Positions 13,294 to 20,725 of a stretch of 21,626 bases of DNA are shown here, piece after piece. Every line of letters starts with the position of its first letter. The first letter of the stretch is position 1. A model generated the notes under the pieces. That model had not been told where the DNA came from and did not search any database. It was given only the letters and a program-made list of their open reading frames with translations. The stretch is taken from the IMG/VR virus record IMGVR_UViG_3300007735_000474, positions 1 to 21,626 of that record; one strand, written 5' to 3'. This stretch comes from a virus. The translations under genes and the position numbers were made by a program.

Positions 13294-14280
13294 TTAGGCC
13301 TCCATTTTTATAAGTTCACGGGCATATTGCTCTGGGGTCAAACCTAACTTCTTAGCTATCGCAAGCTGGGACGTATTTAGCTTGATCTTCTTAGAAGATG
13401 TACTTCGACTCGCAGGTGCAACTACCGTACTCGGTTTTACACGAGGTGCACTTTTTTCATCGTCAACTTTTTCATCCTGAAAATTCTCAGGAAATCGCCT
13501 ACGCATAGTTTCGTCTATGCGCTTGTAGTACTCGTCAGTGGTTGCATAAGCTAGTCCGTTTTCTTTAACAAGCTTCTCGTGTAGCCCTAAGGCTAGGCTT
13601 GTCATCTCGTCATCTTGACCAAACCAAGAGTTACGCTCTTGCCAAGCCGAAGCTTTTTGGTCACGGACAGGCGCTGCTTCCGTCTGTTGAGGTATTTTTA
13701 CTTCATTTTCTTGCTCTTGTAAAGCCTTTCGCTGATTTATATTTTCAGCGTAGCTAGAAGCCTTCTCAATTTTCATCTTAGCAGTGGTTAATTTATCCTG
13801 TGCTTCGACTAGTTTTTCGGAATCTCCAGCGTCATAGGCTTCTTTATATTCCTTCTTAGCCATCATCAATTCCTGCTCGGCACTCGTTTTAAAGGAGTTA
13901 ACTGCCGCTTCGTCACTGGAATTGACTCTGCCTTTTAGCTGTTTTATCTCTTCGTAGAGTTTTTTAGCTACGTCAATAGCCTCTTGTTGCTCTCGTAAGG
14001 CTTTTTCTTTTTCCCTACGCTCATCGTGATAAAACTTCCTAAAAGCATCAATTTTGCTTCGTGCTTCTTGGGAGTATTGGTCTAGTTCGTCTTTTTCGAC
14101 TTTTTCGACAAACTCAGGTTTTGAAGCTCTACGACCTCTATCTTCAACAGGAGTGTCGTCTTCGATCTCAATTTCGATCTTATCTTCTTCGGGTTTACCC
14201 TTAGCTTCTACTTCCTCTTCTACGGGTTTACCCTCATCTTTTACTTCGTCTAATTCATCGGGAAACTTATAGTTTTCCAT
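13294..14280 (-). CDS. Capsid scaffolding protein
   Basis: A 328-residue, highly charged helical protein expected to organise capsid subunits during procapsid assembly and then leave. Parts: an acidic N-terminus (KIEIEIEDDTPVEDRGR, about 34-50), a long coiled coil rich in Lys/Glu/Gln (about 66-200), a conserved WQERNSWFGQDDEMTSLALG segment (about 213-232), YYKRIDETMRRRFPENF (about 251-267), and a basic C-terminal tail with helix-forming KKIKLNTSQLAIAKKLGLTPEQYARE (about 297-322). The tail probably binds the capsid protein, as in other scaffolds. Location immediately upstream of the head genes and low sequence complexity support the call. No protease domain is present, so it is not a fused protease-scaffold. 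Confidence 0.88.
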   Translation of the reverse strand: MENYKFPDELDEVKDEGKPVEEEVEAKGKPEEDKIEIEIEDDTPVEDRGRRASKPEFVEKVEKDELDQYSQEARSKIDAFRKFYHDERREKEKALREQQEAIDVAKKLYEEIKQLKGRVNSSDEAAVNSFKTSAEQELMMAKKEYKEAYDAGDSEKLVEAQDKLTTAKMKIEKASSYAENINQRKALQEQENEVKIPQQTEAAPVRDQKASAWQERNSWFGQDDEMTSLALGLHEKLVKENGLAYATTDEYYKRIDETMRRRFPENFQDEKVDDEKSAPRVKPSTVVAPASRSTSSKKIKLNTSQLAIAKKLGLTPEQYARELIKMEA

Positions 14281-14292
14281 ATCGTTTGCTCC

Positions 14293-14697
14293 TTATTTAC
14301 GTTTAATGCCACGTGGATCGTCAACTACACCTTCTACGGAATCATCATTGATGATGCGAAACTCTCGTCCATGAATCACTAGTCGAGTGCCAGCATTTGG
14401 TCTTACAAGGACAAAATCACCCTTCTTACACCAAGCTCCAGTTGGGAACCTTGCTGGGTCTTTATAGCAATCTGGACCTAGATCTACTACAAACAACACT
14501 GTTGTTAGAAGTTCGTCAAACCTAAGCGTCTCATCAGCTTTCAGAATTCCACCATCGTGTTCCTTCTCCACTTCAGGAATAGCACATAAAATGCGGTATC
14601 CAGAGGGTTTAGGTAGTTGTGTTGCCTTTTGCTCGTTTGACTTATCAAGCAGCTGCGCCAAATCCACCGCCTTATTTAAGTCGATTGTTTCACTCAT
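14293..14697 (-). CDS. GroES-like phage co-chaperonin
   Basis: A 134-residue protein with the GroES beta-barrel pattern: PKPSGYRILCAIPEV (about 30-44), a mobile-loop-like stretch with GGIL (49-52) resembling the GGIVL binding triad of GroES, then LFVVDLGPDCYKDPARFPTG, CKKGDFVLVRPNAGTRLVIHG and FRIINDDSVEGVVDDP. It would cap host GroEL to help fold phage proteins, probably the capsid protein, as T4 gp31 does. No GroEL is encoded in the window. The first 30 residues are a helical extension. It lies between the small helical protein (8-base overlap) and the scaffold. It is the co-chaperonin type described in marine viral metagenomes; the identity rests on pattern recognition. Confidence 0.85.
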   Translation of the reverse strand: MSETIDLNKAVDLAQLLDKSNEQKATQLPKPSGYRILCAIPEVEKEHDGGILKADETLRFDELLTTVLFVVDLGPDCYKDPARFPTGAWCKKGDFVLVRPNAGTRLVIHGREFRIINDDSVEGVVDDPRGIKRK

Positions 14698-14875
14698 CCG
14701 TATTCTCCAGTTTGTCTTTGAGGTCTAATACGTAACCCTTTGCAATGAGCAGACCTCTAATCTCACCACAAACTCTTTGGTACTGAATGTGGTCCATATT
14801 GCCGACCACCACAGCACTCTTTAATTGCTCCGCTTTCTCGTCTAACTGTTTACCAAGTAGGTCTAGCCCTGTCAT
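14690..14875 (-). CDS. Small helical protein between portal and co-chaperonin
   Basis: A 61-residue, mostly helical protein (GLDLLGKQLDEKAEQLKSAVV, then QYQRVCGEIRGLLIAKGYVLDLKDK). The Q-Y-x-R-x-x-G-x-I-x-G-L pattern is shared with small proteins found beside portal genes in T7-like and cyanophages, where it is still unassigned. It overlaps the portal stop by 4 bases and the co-chaperonin start by 8, so it is tightly coupled. It may bind the portal or help head assembly. Function unknown. Confidence 0.78.
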   Translation of the reverse strand: MTGLDLLGKQLDEKAEQLKSAVVVGNMDHIQYQRVCGEIRGLLIAKGYVLDLKDKLENTDE

Positions 14876-17358
14876 TCTTTACCTTTCTTATTCATCATTT
14901 GTGCAAGAACCTGCGCCTTTTGAACATTGGTTTGGTCTTTCTTATGAGCCATATCAATACCCATCCGTGTACCTTCCATCTGCTCTTTGCGATTAAGTTC
15001 ATCTCTTTCTTTAGCCATCTTAGCTCCAAGCTTCGTACCTTCTAACTCGCCTTGGATCTCAACTCTCTCACGCTCAATATCTAACTGCTCTTGCCGCAAC
15101 GCAACATCAGCCTGATCCTTTTGAATCTTGCGGTCAATCTCTTTAGATTTCAGTTCAAGTTCTTGCATCTGCATCTGAATGATTGGATCTTGCATTTGCT
15201 GTTGAGCTTGTTGCTGTGCAACTTGGGCTTGGTTTTGCTGTAACAACTGCTGAGAAGCCTGAGCTACCAACCTAGACAACTGGATCTCATACTCTTGCGG
15301 CATGGTCTCTTCGTCATCGTTGAGGTATGGTATTGGTCCACCAACCTGTTGTTCAATCTGTTGACGGTACTTAAAGCCAAAATGCTCTGCAATATGAGCC
15401 TGTAAAGACCCCATAATCTGCTGCCCCATCGGATTTTGAGCAATCATTTGTTGAGTCATTGGGTCTTGCAAGAAGCTATTGTGAGCCATTAAATGCGCAT
15501 CTTGGTCTTGGTACGCAAAGGCTTTTAAAGGCTTGCCAGTCAACGCTCCCATATTCTCTGATATCGGATCACGTGGTTTCTGGTCTTCCTGTAGCGGGAT
15601 AAGCTTCTGGGCATTCCTGATCCCAAGGACATCGAGCATCTGGCGGTGTAACTGCGGTAAGTTGTAAATCTGCGGCGCCCCTTGTGCCAACTGGAGAACT
15701 GCTTGATACTGTACGATCTTCTGCGCCATCGTAGCTGCATTAGGATCACTGACTGGAATAACGTCCACCATGTCGTAATCCGCTTTTTTGGCTCTAGGTG
15801 TACCCTCTTCTGGAACATAGCTGTACTCATCAGGTGTGTAGTCACGGATTATTTCCTTCAATAACCGCAACTCTTGTTTCATCGAATAGTGGATTCTTGA
15901 CTGAACCGCACTCATCACCTTCAGGGTTCTCTCTAAAATTGCCAGAGTCGTCCCCACAGGAGCCTGTGCGCTCATATCACTGATCTTCATATCCCCTGCC
16001 GATGCAAAGCGTCTGCCTTCTTCAACAATGGTGCCTAAAAGAGAGTAGAGGACTTGTGATGGTTCCTTGTATGGCAAGGTCATTAAGTTGTCTTTGATTG
16101 CTCCGCTTGGTACATCTACATCACGAAACTCTCCTGGACTTATCGGGGTGTCGTCACCTTTGACCCGCAAGCCACGGGTCTTAAAGCCACCTGGCAGATT
16201 TGATAATGTCCCTGCGTCAACGAGTTGTCTGATAAGAGAAGTGCCCGACTTAGCAAAGGCGCCAACCAAATGAATAAGCCCGAAGCAGTAAAAACCAAAA
16301 CCAGGCACATAGCCGTAATGTACAAAGTGCTGCCTTTTTTGTTTAGTCTCATCTTCTGGTCTCCAATTTCTACGGATAGATAAGACCTTCTGTGTGCCTT
16401 TCTCGATCGTTACAACGTAAGGAAGAGCAATACCTGTCTTTTCTCCATCTTCTTCATCTTCATAACCAGGCAAGTCAAGGTCTACGTGCATCTCTAAAAG
16501 CTTATAGCGGTCGTCCGAAGTAGCTCTAAAGCCCATCTTCTCCGCAATTTTCTTTTCTACTTCATCTAAAGCCCCACTGGGGGTCTCTAGGTCAATATCT
16601 CTATAAAACCCTGCAAACTGCAACCGTTTGACTTCATTCTCTGTCTTACGCATAACATGGGTCACGCGTGGGGAACTTTGTAGATTAGAAGCACCGTAAG
16701 GAACTACGATATCTTCTGCTGGGATAAACATGGAAACCTGACGTTCCATGTGTGGGTCGTAATACACTTTCTTAAATGCGTTACCCGCTAGACCCAAGCC
16801 CCATATCATTCTTTCATGTTCAGGTCGGAATTCCTGCATCACATCTGTTAGCTGATAGTTCATGTCGTCTTGGACACGCTGCGCCGCATCTTTAATCTGT
16901 GGGGTCTCTTTACCAATAATTACAGTCTTAACTGGACCAGCGGCTGGGAATGTCTCCATAATGGTCTCAGACTGAAACTTGACAAGTGCCTCAGAAAGTA
17001 GTGGATGGTATACACCACAAGCACCTTCCCAAGGTTCTGTTCGTTCTTCAATCTTCATACCTAGTAGTTCAAGTCCGTCTACATAGGTCTGAATCCAATC
17101 TTTACGAGCAGAGATGTCATCGTCAAAATCACCTAATAAATCACCTGCAATCTCTGTTAAATCTCCCTCACTCATGTATTCTGCAAGGTTGGCATCAAAG
17201 TCTTCATCTGTCGGCTCGGCGGGTTCAATTTCAATCTCCATACCACCGATACCAATTTTTACGGACTCTGGGTCTTCAATCTCAATCTCAATCGGCTCCT
17301 CTTCAACAATAGAGTCAAGTCCGACAGGGGCTGCATATAAGCTTTTTTCAATTGACAT
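14872..17358 (-). CDS. Portal protein
   Basis: An 828-residue protein forming the dodecameric DNA channel at one capsid vertex. Residues 1-60 form an acidic extension with two IEIEIE runs. DISARKDWIQTYVDGLELLG (81-100) and EPWEGACGVYHPLLSEALVKFQSE (about 108-131) are typical of large podovirus-like portals (SU10/P22-like size class). The clip/stem region includes GYVPGFGFYCFGLIHLVGAFAKSGTSLIRQLVD (349-381). APVGTTLAILERTLKVMSAV (466-485) corresponds to the helical wing/crown side. Residues about 690-828 are Gln-rich coiled coil, perhaps an internal barrel, and contain the near-repeats LEGTKLGAKMAKERD and MEGTRMGIDMAHKKD. AAGGAT precedes the start, 9 bases after TerL. The function is well supported by size, motifs and position. 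Confidence 0.9.
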   Translation of the reverse strand: MSIEKSLYAAPVGLDSIVEEEPIEIEIEDPESVKIGIGGMEIEIEPAEPTDEDFDANLAEYMSEGDLTEIAGDLLGDFDDDISARKDWIQTYVDGLELLGMKIEERTEPWEGACGVYHPLLSEALVKFQSETIMETFPAAGPVKTVIIGKETPQIKDAAQRVQDDMNYQLTDVMQEFRPEHERMIWGLGLAGNAFKKVYYDPHMERQVSMFIPAEDIVVPYGASNLQSSPRVTHVMRKTENEVKRLQFAGFYRDIDLETPSGALDEVEKKIAEKMGFRATSDDRYKLLEMHVDLDLPGYEDEEDGEKTGIALPYVVTIEKGTQKVLSIRRNWRPEDETKQKRQHFVHYGYVPGFGFYCFGLIHLVGAFAKSGTSLIRQLVDAGTLSNLPGGFKTRGLRVKGDDTPISPGEFRDVDVPSGAIKDNLMTLPYKEPSQVLYSLLGTIVEEGRRFASAGDMKISDMSAQAPVGTTLAILERTLKVMSAVQSRIHYSMKQELRLLKEIIRDYTPDEYSYVPEEGTPRAKKADYDMVDVIPVSDPNAATMAQKIVQYQAVLQLAQGAPQIYNLPQLHRQMLDVLGIRNAQKLIPLQEDQKPRDPISENMGALTGKPLKAFAYQDQDAHLMAHNSFLQDPMTQQMIAQNPMGQQIMGSLQAHIAEHFGFKYRQQIEQQVGGPIPYLNDDEETMPQEYEIQLSRLVAQASQQLLQQNQAQVAQQQAQQQMQDPIIQMQMQELELKSKEIDRKIQKDQADVALRQEQLDIERERVEIQGELEGTKLGAKMAKERDELNRKEQMEGTRMGIDMAHKKDQTNVQKAQVLAQMMNKKGKE

Positions 17359-17367
17359 AATCTATCC

Positions 17368-18894
17368 TTAGTAATACGCAGCTTTTCTTCTGCCGTATTT
17401 ATATAAAAAATCATCTTCTGGTTCGTCACTGGGCAGACGAATAAATCCACCTTGCCTAAATCGTAATAAGGCTAATGTTGTTGAGTCTACCAAATCGTCA
17501 TTCGCTCCGCTAGGAAAATCGTTACACTCCTCAATCACTTCCTTCGCCCACCGATGCTCTGGCGCCCAAACAATGCCTGCCGAGAACAAGTCTGATACAG
17601 CATTAACGCGAGAGATTTTATCTTGACCTTTGCCAGGTGTGAACTCCCCGATTGGTACGCCCATGCGCCGTAGTTCTTGGTAGAGAGCCGCCCCATTGGA
17701 CTTCTTTTCAACCATAAACGAATCTGGCTCCCATTCTTTGTACTCTTCAAGTACAAGCTTTTTGAGGTCTGGGAACTCCATCCGTTTTTTAATGGAATTG
17801 AGAAGGATAATGTTGTAGTTGTTCGTTTCTTCGTTGAAGAACACCCCCCACGTTGTGAGCGCATTGTAATCCGCACGATTATTCGCCTCCTGAGCTGCGT
17901 CCAAAGACATAATGACAAATTCGCACATGGGTGGGTCATCTTTTTCCCAAATCTGCCACCATTCCCGCTTAATTAAAGCCCCTTCTTCTGAGGTCGGTTG
18001 TTGTAAATACTGGGCATTCCAGTACCGCACATCCAAAGAAGCCTTCTTTGCTAATAGCTCTTCAAGAGACCAGAATTCGGGCCAAAGCGGTTTACCTGAA
18101 GGCATAATCGCAGGAAAATCTACTATTTCCCAGTCTTCTGCATCCTCATTTTTGACCATATGATTGACAATTTGTCCTGTCAAATCAAGCTTTGACCAAC
18201 GGGTCATCACGACAATAATTGCCCCGCCAGGCATAAGACGCTGAATAGGACCAGATTGAAACCACTCCCAAGCTGGTAGAAAAACGTCAGCTCTGCCCTG
18301 CTTAGCGTCTTGCTCTGAGTGAGGGTCATCAATGATAAATAAATCTGCGCCACGACCAGCCAAAGCACCGCCAACACCAATAGCAAAATACTCTCCATTA
18401 AAGTTTGTCCCCCATCTAGACGCCGATTTACTGTCGGCTTGTAGCTCTACCGCTGGAAATATTTCTTTATAAGAGTCTGAACCCACGAGATTCCTAACTC
18501 TACGACCGAAATTGACAGCAAGATCAGCTGTGTGTGATGCCATGATGACCTTTTTCTGAGGAAACTTACCCAAAAACCAGGCAGGAGCGAGATAGGATAT
18601 AAGTTCCGACTTACCATGACGCGGAGCAATGTTAACAACCACTCGCTTCTTCTTACCCGCAGCAATATCTTCAAAAATTTTAGCCAATTTTGCATGGTGT
18701 TCACCTACTTTATAGCCTGGATATACATGGTCAATAAACTCAAGGAAGTTTTCCTTACCGTCTTTCTTAACGGTTTCAGATTTATAGGTCTTAATGAGTT
18801 TTAGAGTGTGCCTTTTCTTGTCTGGCGGCATGCCAGGGATGGCTTTTTCAAGCTCTTCAATGTCTTTTTTAGTTAATTTACGCTGGGCAGTCAT
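17368..18894 (-). CDS. terL: Terminase large subunit
   Basis: A 508-residue DNA-packaging motor. ATPase part: adenine/Q-type region near VGEHHAKLAKIFEDIA (63-78), Walker A APRHGKS (90-96), Walker B LFIIDD (185-190) and the coupling motif MTRW (230-233). Nuclease part (RNase H fold): SLDAA with D332, FMVEKKSNG with E396, and ANDDLVDS with D466, D467 and D470, giving the expected acidic cluster. The length is normal for TerL and all key residues are present, so it should be active. It packages DNA through the portal encoded next and cuts concatemers. The start overlaps the putative TerS stop by 4 bases (ATGA). Confidence 0.96.
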   Translation of the reverse strand: MTAQRKLTKKDIEELEKAIPGMPPDKKRHTLKLIKTYKSETVKKDGKENFLEFIDHVYPGYKVGEHHAKLAKIFEDIAAGKKKRVVVNIAPRHGKSELISYLAPAWFLGKFPQKKVIMASHTADLAVNFGRRVRNLVGSDSYKEIFPAVELQADSKSASRWGTNFNGEYFAIGVGGALAGRGADLFIIDDPHSEQDAKQGRADVFLPAWEWFQSGPIQRLMPGGAIIVVMTRWSKLDLTGQIVNHMVKNEDAEDWEIVDFPAIMPSGKPLWPEFWSLEELLAKKASLDVRYWNAQYLQQPTSEEGALIKREWWQIWEKDDPPMCEFVIMSLDAAQEANNRADYNALTTWGVFFNEETNNYNIILLNSIKKRMEFPDLKKLVLEEYKEWEPDSFMVEKKSNGAALYQELRRMGVPIGEFTPGKGQDKISRVNAVSDLFSAGIVWAPEHRWAKEVIEECNDFPSGANDDLVDSTTLALLRFRQGGFIRLPSDEPEDDFLYKYGRRKAAYY

Positions 18895-19451
18895 TTTTTA
18901 GACTTAATTTCCCTAGCTTCTACGTCAATTGCCTTACTTTTTAGGCTAGAAAGCGTCTCAAATAGCTCTTTTTCGACCTCTTCAATGCTCTGCACCTTCA
19001 TTGTGACCTCAGAACGCTTCTTAAATGCGTCAATTCCGTCTACTTCACCCAAATCCCGTAAGGCTCTGAGCCTATCTTTGGCATTTGAAGCATGTTCTAC
19101 CTCATAAAGCAGCTTATTGACCACATACATCTTCATTTCAGCTAGGTCGTCCACAAGTTGCACGTTCATTTGGGACACCATACCTGCCAAATAAGCCAAT
19201 GTCTCATTGGGATAGTTCTTAAACTCAGGTCTAGACTTTGGGTCGTTCATCATCTGCGTGGCAATCTCTTTAGCCTGTGACATATGCTCAGCAGTGGGAT
19301 AAAGTGGGGTTTTGTTTAGCTCAGCGATGAGCGTAATTGTCCTAGCTCGTGCGTCTAGCTCTTCTTTTGGAGACAGTTCTGGGAAGGCTTCGGTAGCGTT
19401 GGCTGGAAGCGGTACGTCCTCTTCTATATGAGGAATGATTATATTTTCCAT
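18891..19451 (-). CDS. Putative terminase small subunit
   Basis: A 186-residue, mainly helical protein directly upstream of TerL and overlapping it by 4 bases, the usual place of TerS. The N-terminus is acidic and Pro-containing. The middle is helical (ELDARARTITLIAELNKTPL, then HMSQAKEIATQMMNDPK). The C-terminal half is a coiled-coil-like region (YVVNKLLYEVEHASNAKDRLRALRDLG, then SIEEVEKELFETLSSLKSKA). It would recognise the packaging start site and regulate TerL. No clear helix-turn-helix is seen, so the assignment leans on position and helical content. It is the first gene of the leftward operon; the ribosome site (GAGAG) is weak. Confidence 0.65.
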   Translation of the reverse strand: MENIIIPHIEEDVPLPANATEAFPELSPKEELDARARTITLIAELNKTPLYPTAEHMSQAKEIATQMMNDPKSRPEFKNYPNETLAYLAGMVSQMNVQLVDDLAEMKMYVVNKLLYEVEHASNAKDRLRALRDLGEVDGIDAFKKRSEVTMKVQSIEEVEKELFETLSSLKSKAIDVEAREIKSKK

Positions 19452-19534
19452 CTACTCTCGGTCATCGTAAAACCCTAGATGTTCGCAGTGTACAACAAAA
19501 ATAATATTAGAGGAAACAAGTACCTTTAAATAAA

Positions 19535-19551
19535 AGTGACGGGGGGTGTTT
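19535..19551 (+). repeat. 17-base G-rich direct repeat, copy 1
   Basis: The sequence AGTGACGGGGGGTGTTT occurs here and again, identically, at 19888-19904. A partial copy (ACGGGGTGTTT) sits at 19873-19883, just before copy 2. Confidence 0.85.
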
Positions 19552-19560
19552 CTATAAATT

Positions 19561-19572
19561 GATTTGTAAAGT
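19561..19572 (-). repeat. 12-base inverted repeat, left copy
   Basis: Read on the minus strand this is ACTTTACAAATC, identical to 20001-20012 on the plus strand, where it contains the -35 box of the rightward promoter. No matching -10 box was seen on the minus strand at the usual spacing. Confidence 0.7.
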
Positions 19573-19590
19573 CTTTTAAGGTTAATTAAC

Positions 19591-19623
19591 GGGGGTAGGG
19601 GTAGTGAATATGTGGGGGGAGGG
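19591..19623 (+). other. Possible G-quadruplex tract
   Basis: Four G-runs of 5, 4, 6 and 3 are separated by 2, 12 and 1 bases. The long middle loop weakens the prediction. The tract lies about 150 bases upstream of the late operon start codon, with the C-rich strand being the coding strand for that operon. Confidence 0.4.
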
Positions 19624-19887
19624 TGTTATAGATGACGAGTAAGACTAATTTGCGATAGCCAGCTAACGAAAATGGCAGTTATAGAAATATGGGTAAAGGG
19701 TTGTTTAGATAATAGAAAGACTAAGGTACTTCCTGATGCCAATTCTTAGAGGAAATTCACCACTTATGACGCAGAAAATGTGGTTAGAGATAGTTACTAG
19801 GGAAAAAATCTTAAGTACTTATTGCCGAGTGTATTTGGACATTTTGGATTTTTTGCAAAATATATTTTTTGAACGGGGTGTTTATTT

Positions 19888-19904
19888 AGTGACGGGGGGT
19901 GTTT
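19888..19904 (+). repeat. 17-base G-rich direct repeat, copy 2
   Basis: Identical to 19535-19551, with 336 bases between the copies. It lies about 100 bases upstream of the rightward promoter. Confidence 0.85.
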
Positions 19905-20002
19905 GGAAAAACGTGGAGTTATTTGTAAGGATTATGGGGTATGGGGGCGCGGATGGAACCACTTTGTAATTTGGGGGGTCGGGGTGTGGTGGGGTCAAAT
20001 AC

Positions 20003-20031
20003 TTTACAAATCCTATCAGCTAAGGCATAAT
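20003..20031 (+). promoter_or_regulatory. Sigma70-type promoter P1
   Basis: TTTACA (20003-20008) and CATAAT (20026-20031) are spaced by exactly 17 bases. The transcript should start about 7 bases on, at or near the A of ATGGATTGA (20038). It drives the 161-residue protein gene and shares its layout with P2. Confidence 0.85.
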
Positions 20032-20037
20032 TTAACC

Positions 20038-20046
20038 ATGGATTGA
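20038..20046 (+). other. Mini-ORF ATG-GAT-TGA at predicted transcript start
   Basis: A start codon, one sense codon and a stop lie 7 bases after the -10 box. The second cassette has ATG-CCT-TGA at exactly the same offset. It may be translated leaderless, or may only reflect a conserved initially transcribed sequence. Confidence 0.4.
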
Positions 20047-20078
20047 GATTGGCTCGATTCATTAACAGGGAGATTCAA

Positions 20079-20564
20079 ATGAGTAAGAAATCAACAGCAG
20101 TACAGTTGTTAGACGAAGCCAAGGCTGACATCAACCGCAGTCGTAACAGTCTGAGCAAATACGCAAAGCAGTTACAAGCTGTGCGTAAGCAGTTAACCCA
20201 TATCATCAAGATGGTTTGCCCAGAGCCAATTGGTGAGGCTTTTACTAACGCTGAGTATTCTCTAGTGTGCAGAGTAGATGCTACCTACTGTCAGCCTTCT
20301 GTTACTTTTTATACAGCGGGTCTAGATAGTTTTAAGGATGAACGCTTAGCTAGTATGCTCTGGTATTTCAGCACACTAGACGGTAGCAGAGATGTTAGCT
20401 CTACCGACTATGCTCTATCTCTGAACCGTGTTTATCGGTTTCAGTTTGAAGGATTCATGGTTCGGATTGATGCGACTGTGAAGTCCGACAGTCCTACTTG
20501 CCGTAAGGTTGTAGTAGGTAGTAAGACAGAAGTCGTAAACGAATACAAAATCGTTTGTGATTAA
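20079..20564 (+). CDS. Unknown phage protein with N-terminal coiled coil (cassette 1)
   Basis: A 161-residue protein, MSKKSTAVQLLDEAKADIN onward. I place the start at ATG 20079, with AGGGAG (20067-20072) 6 bases upstream, rather than at a TTG further 5'. Residues about 8-45 are a charged helix or coiled coil (EAKADINRSRNSLSKYAKQL). The rest looks beta-rich (YSLVCRVDATY, SVTFYTAG, VYRFQFEGFMVRIDATV, VVNEYKIVCD) and has four Cys. I do not recognise a family, and no enzyme, membrane or DNA-binding motif is evident. It is transcribed rightward from its own promoter P1 and closed by its own terminator, unlike the leftward virion genes, so an early, host-takeover or regulatory role is the likeliest reading. 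Confidence 0.82.
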   Translation: MSKKSTAVQLLDEAKADINRSRNSLSKYAKQLQAVRKQLTHIIKMVCPEPIGEAFTNAEYSLVCRVDATYCQPSVTFYTAGLDSFKDERLASMLWYFSTLDGSRDVSSTDYALSLNRVYRFQFEGFMVRIDATVKSDSPTCRKVVVGSKTEVVNEYKIVCD

Positions 20565-20586
20565 GCTTTCCCTGTAGTACCTTCAG

Positions 20587-20611
20587 CCCTCTCGCTTCGG
20601 CGGGAGGGTTT
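20587..20611 (+). terminator. UUCG hairpin terminator of cassette 1
   Basis: The 9-base arms CCCTCTCGC and GCGGGAGGG pair with one G-U wobble around a TTCG tetraloop, followed by only three T's. The stem is strong and the U-tract short, so termination may be partial. Confidence 0.75.
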
Positions 20612-20614
20612 GAT

Positions 20615-20639
20615 ACCAGTTATTTGTCCTCGAGCGTGC
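20615..20639 (+). repeat. Post-terminator conserved element, copy 1
   Basis: A 25-base element starting ACCAGTTATTTGTCCTCG recurs at 21543-21567 with 22 of 25 bases identical. In both places it begins a few to about 16 bases after a UUCG terminator, and it is followed or overlapped by an alternating purine-pyrimidine tract. Confidence 0.75.
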
Positions 20640-20672
20640 TTCGTGTGCGTGCGTGCGTTTCCTTAAATAAGG

Positions 20673-20690
20673 GTTCAATGCCCATTGAAC
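20673..20690 (+). promoter_or_regulatory. Perfect palindrome (candidate operator) touching the P2 -35 box
   Basis: GTTCAATG and CATTGAAC flank a CC centre, giving an 18-base perfect dyad ending directly before TTGACA. This position would let a bound dimer block or contact RNA polymerase. It is absent from P1. The regulator is unknown. Confidence 0.6.
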
Positions 20691-20719
20691 TTGACAAATA
20701 GCGTGATTAAAGAGATAAT
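20691..20719 (+). promoter_or_regulatory. Sigma70-type promoter P2
   Basis: TTGACA (20691-20696, full consensus) and GATAAT (20714-20719) are spaced by exactly 17 bases, followed by TTAGCCATG. It is one of the best promoters in the window and drives the 228-residue protein gene. Confidence 0.9.
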
Positions 20720-20725
20720 TTAGCC

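Larger units (their letters stand above)
19452..20078. promoter_or_regulatory. Divergent intergenic control region, G-rich on the plus strand
   Basis: About 0.63 kb separates the leftward virion operon from the rightward genes. It holds many runs of 4-6 G on the plus strand, an exact 17-base repeat, a possible quadruplex tract, a 12-base inverted repeat (19561-19572 and 20001-20012) and a 10-base palindrome TAAGTACTTA (19812-19821). AAGTACCTT at 19518-19526 and its reverse complement at 19723-19731 form another pair. A good promoter faces right near 20003. No consensus promoter was found facing left, so late transcription may depend on a phage factor. A packaging (pac/cos) site is possible beside TerS. 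Confidence 0.6.

Noticed and set aside
17114-17371. Plus-strand Ser/Ile/Pro-rich 85-residue frame
   Set aside because: It is antisense to the acidic portal N-terminus, where GAA/GAG/ATT codons read backwards avoid stops. No start signals.
19490-19540. A leftward sigma70 promoter for the late operon
   Set aside because: TAATAT is present on the minus strand, but no hexamer close to TTGACA lies at 16-18 bases. I could not support it; late promoters may need a phage factor.
19736-19969. Plus-strand 77-residue open frame in the G-rich intergenic region
   Set aside because: It has no good ribosome site, its sequence includes the 17-base G-rich repeat as codons, and its composition is unlike the other genes. 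It is more likely chance in a regulatory region.
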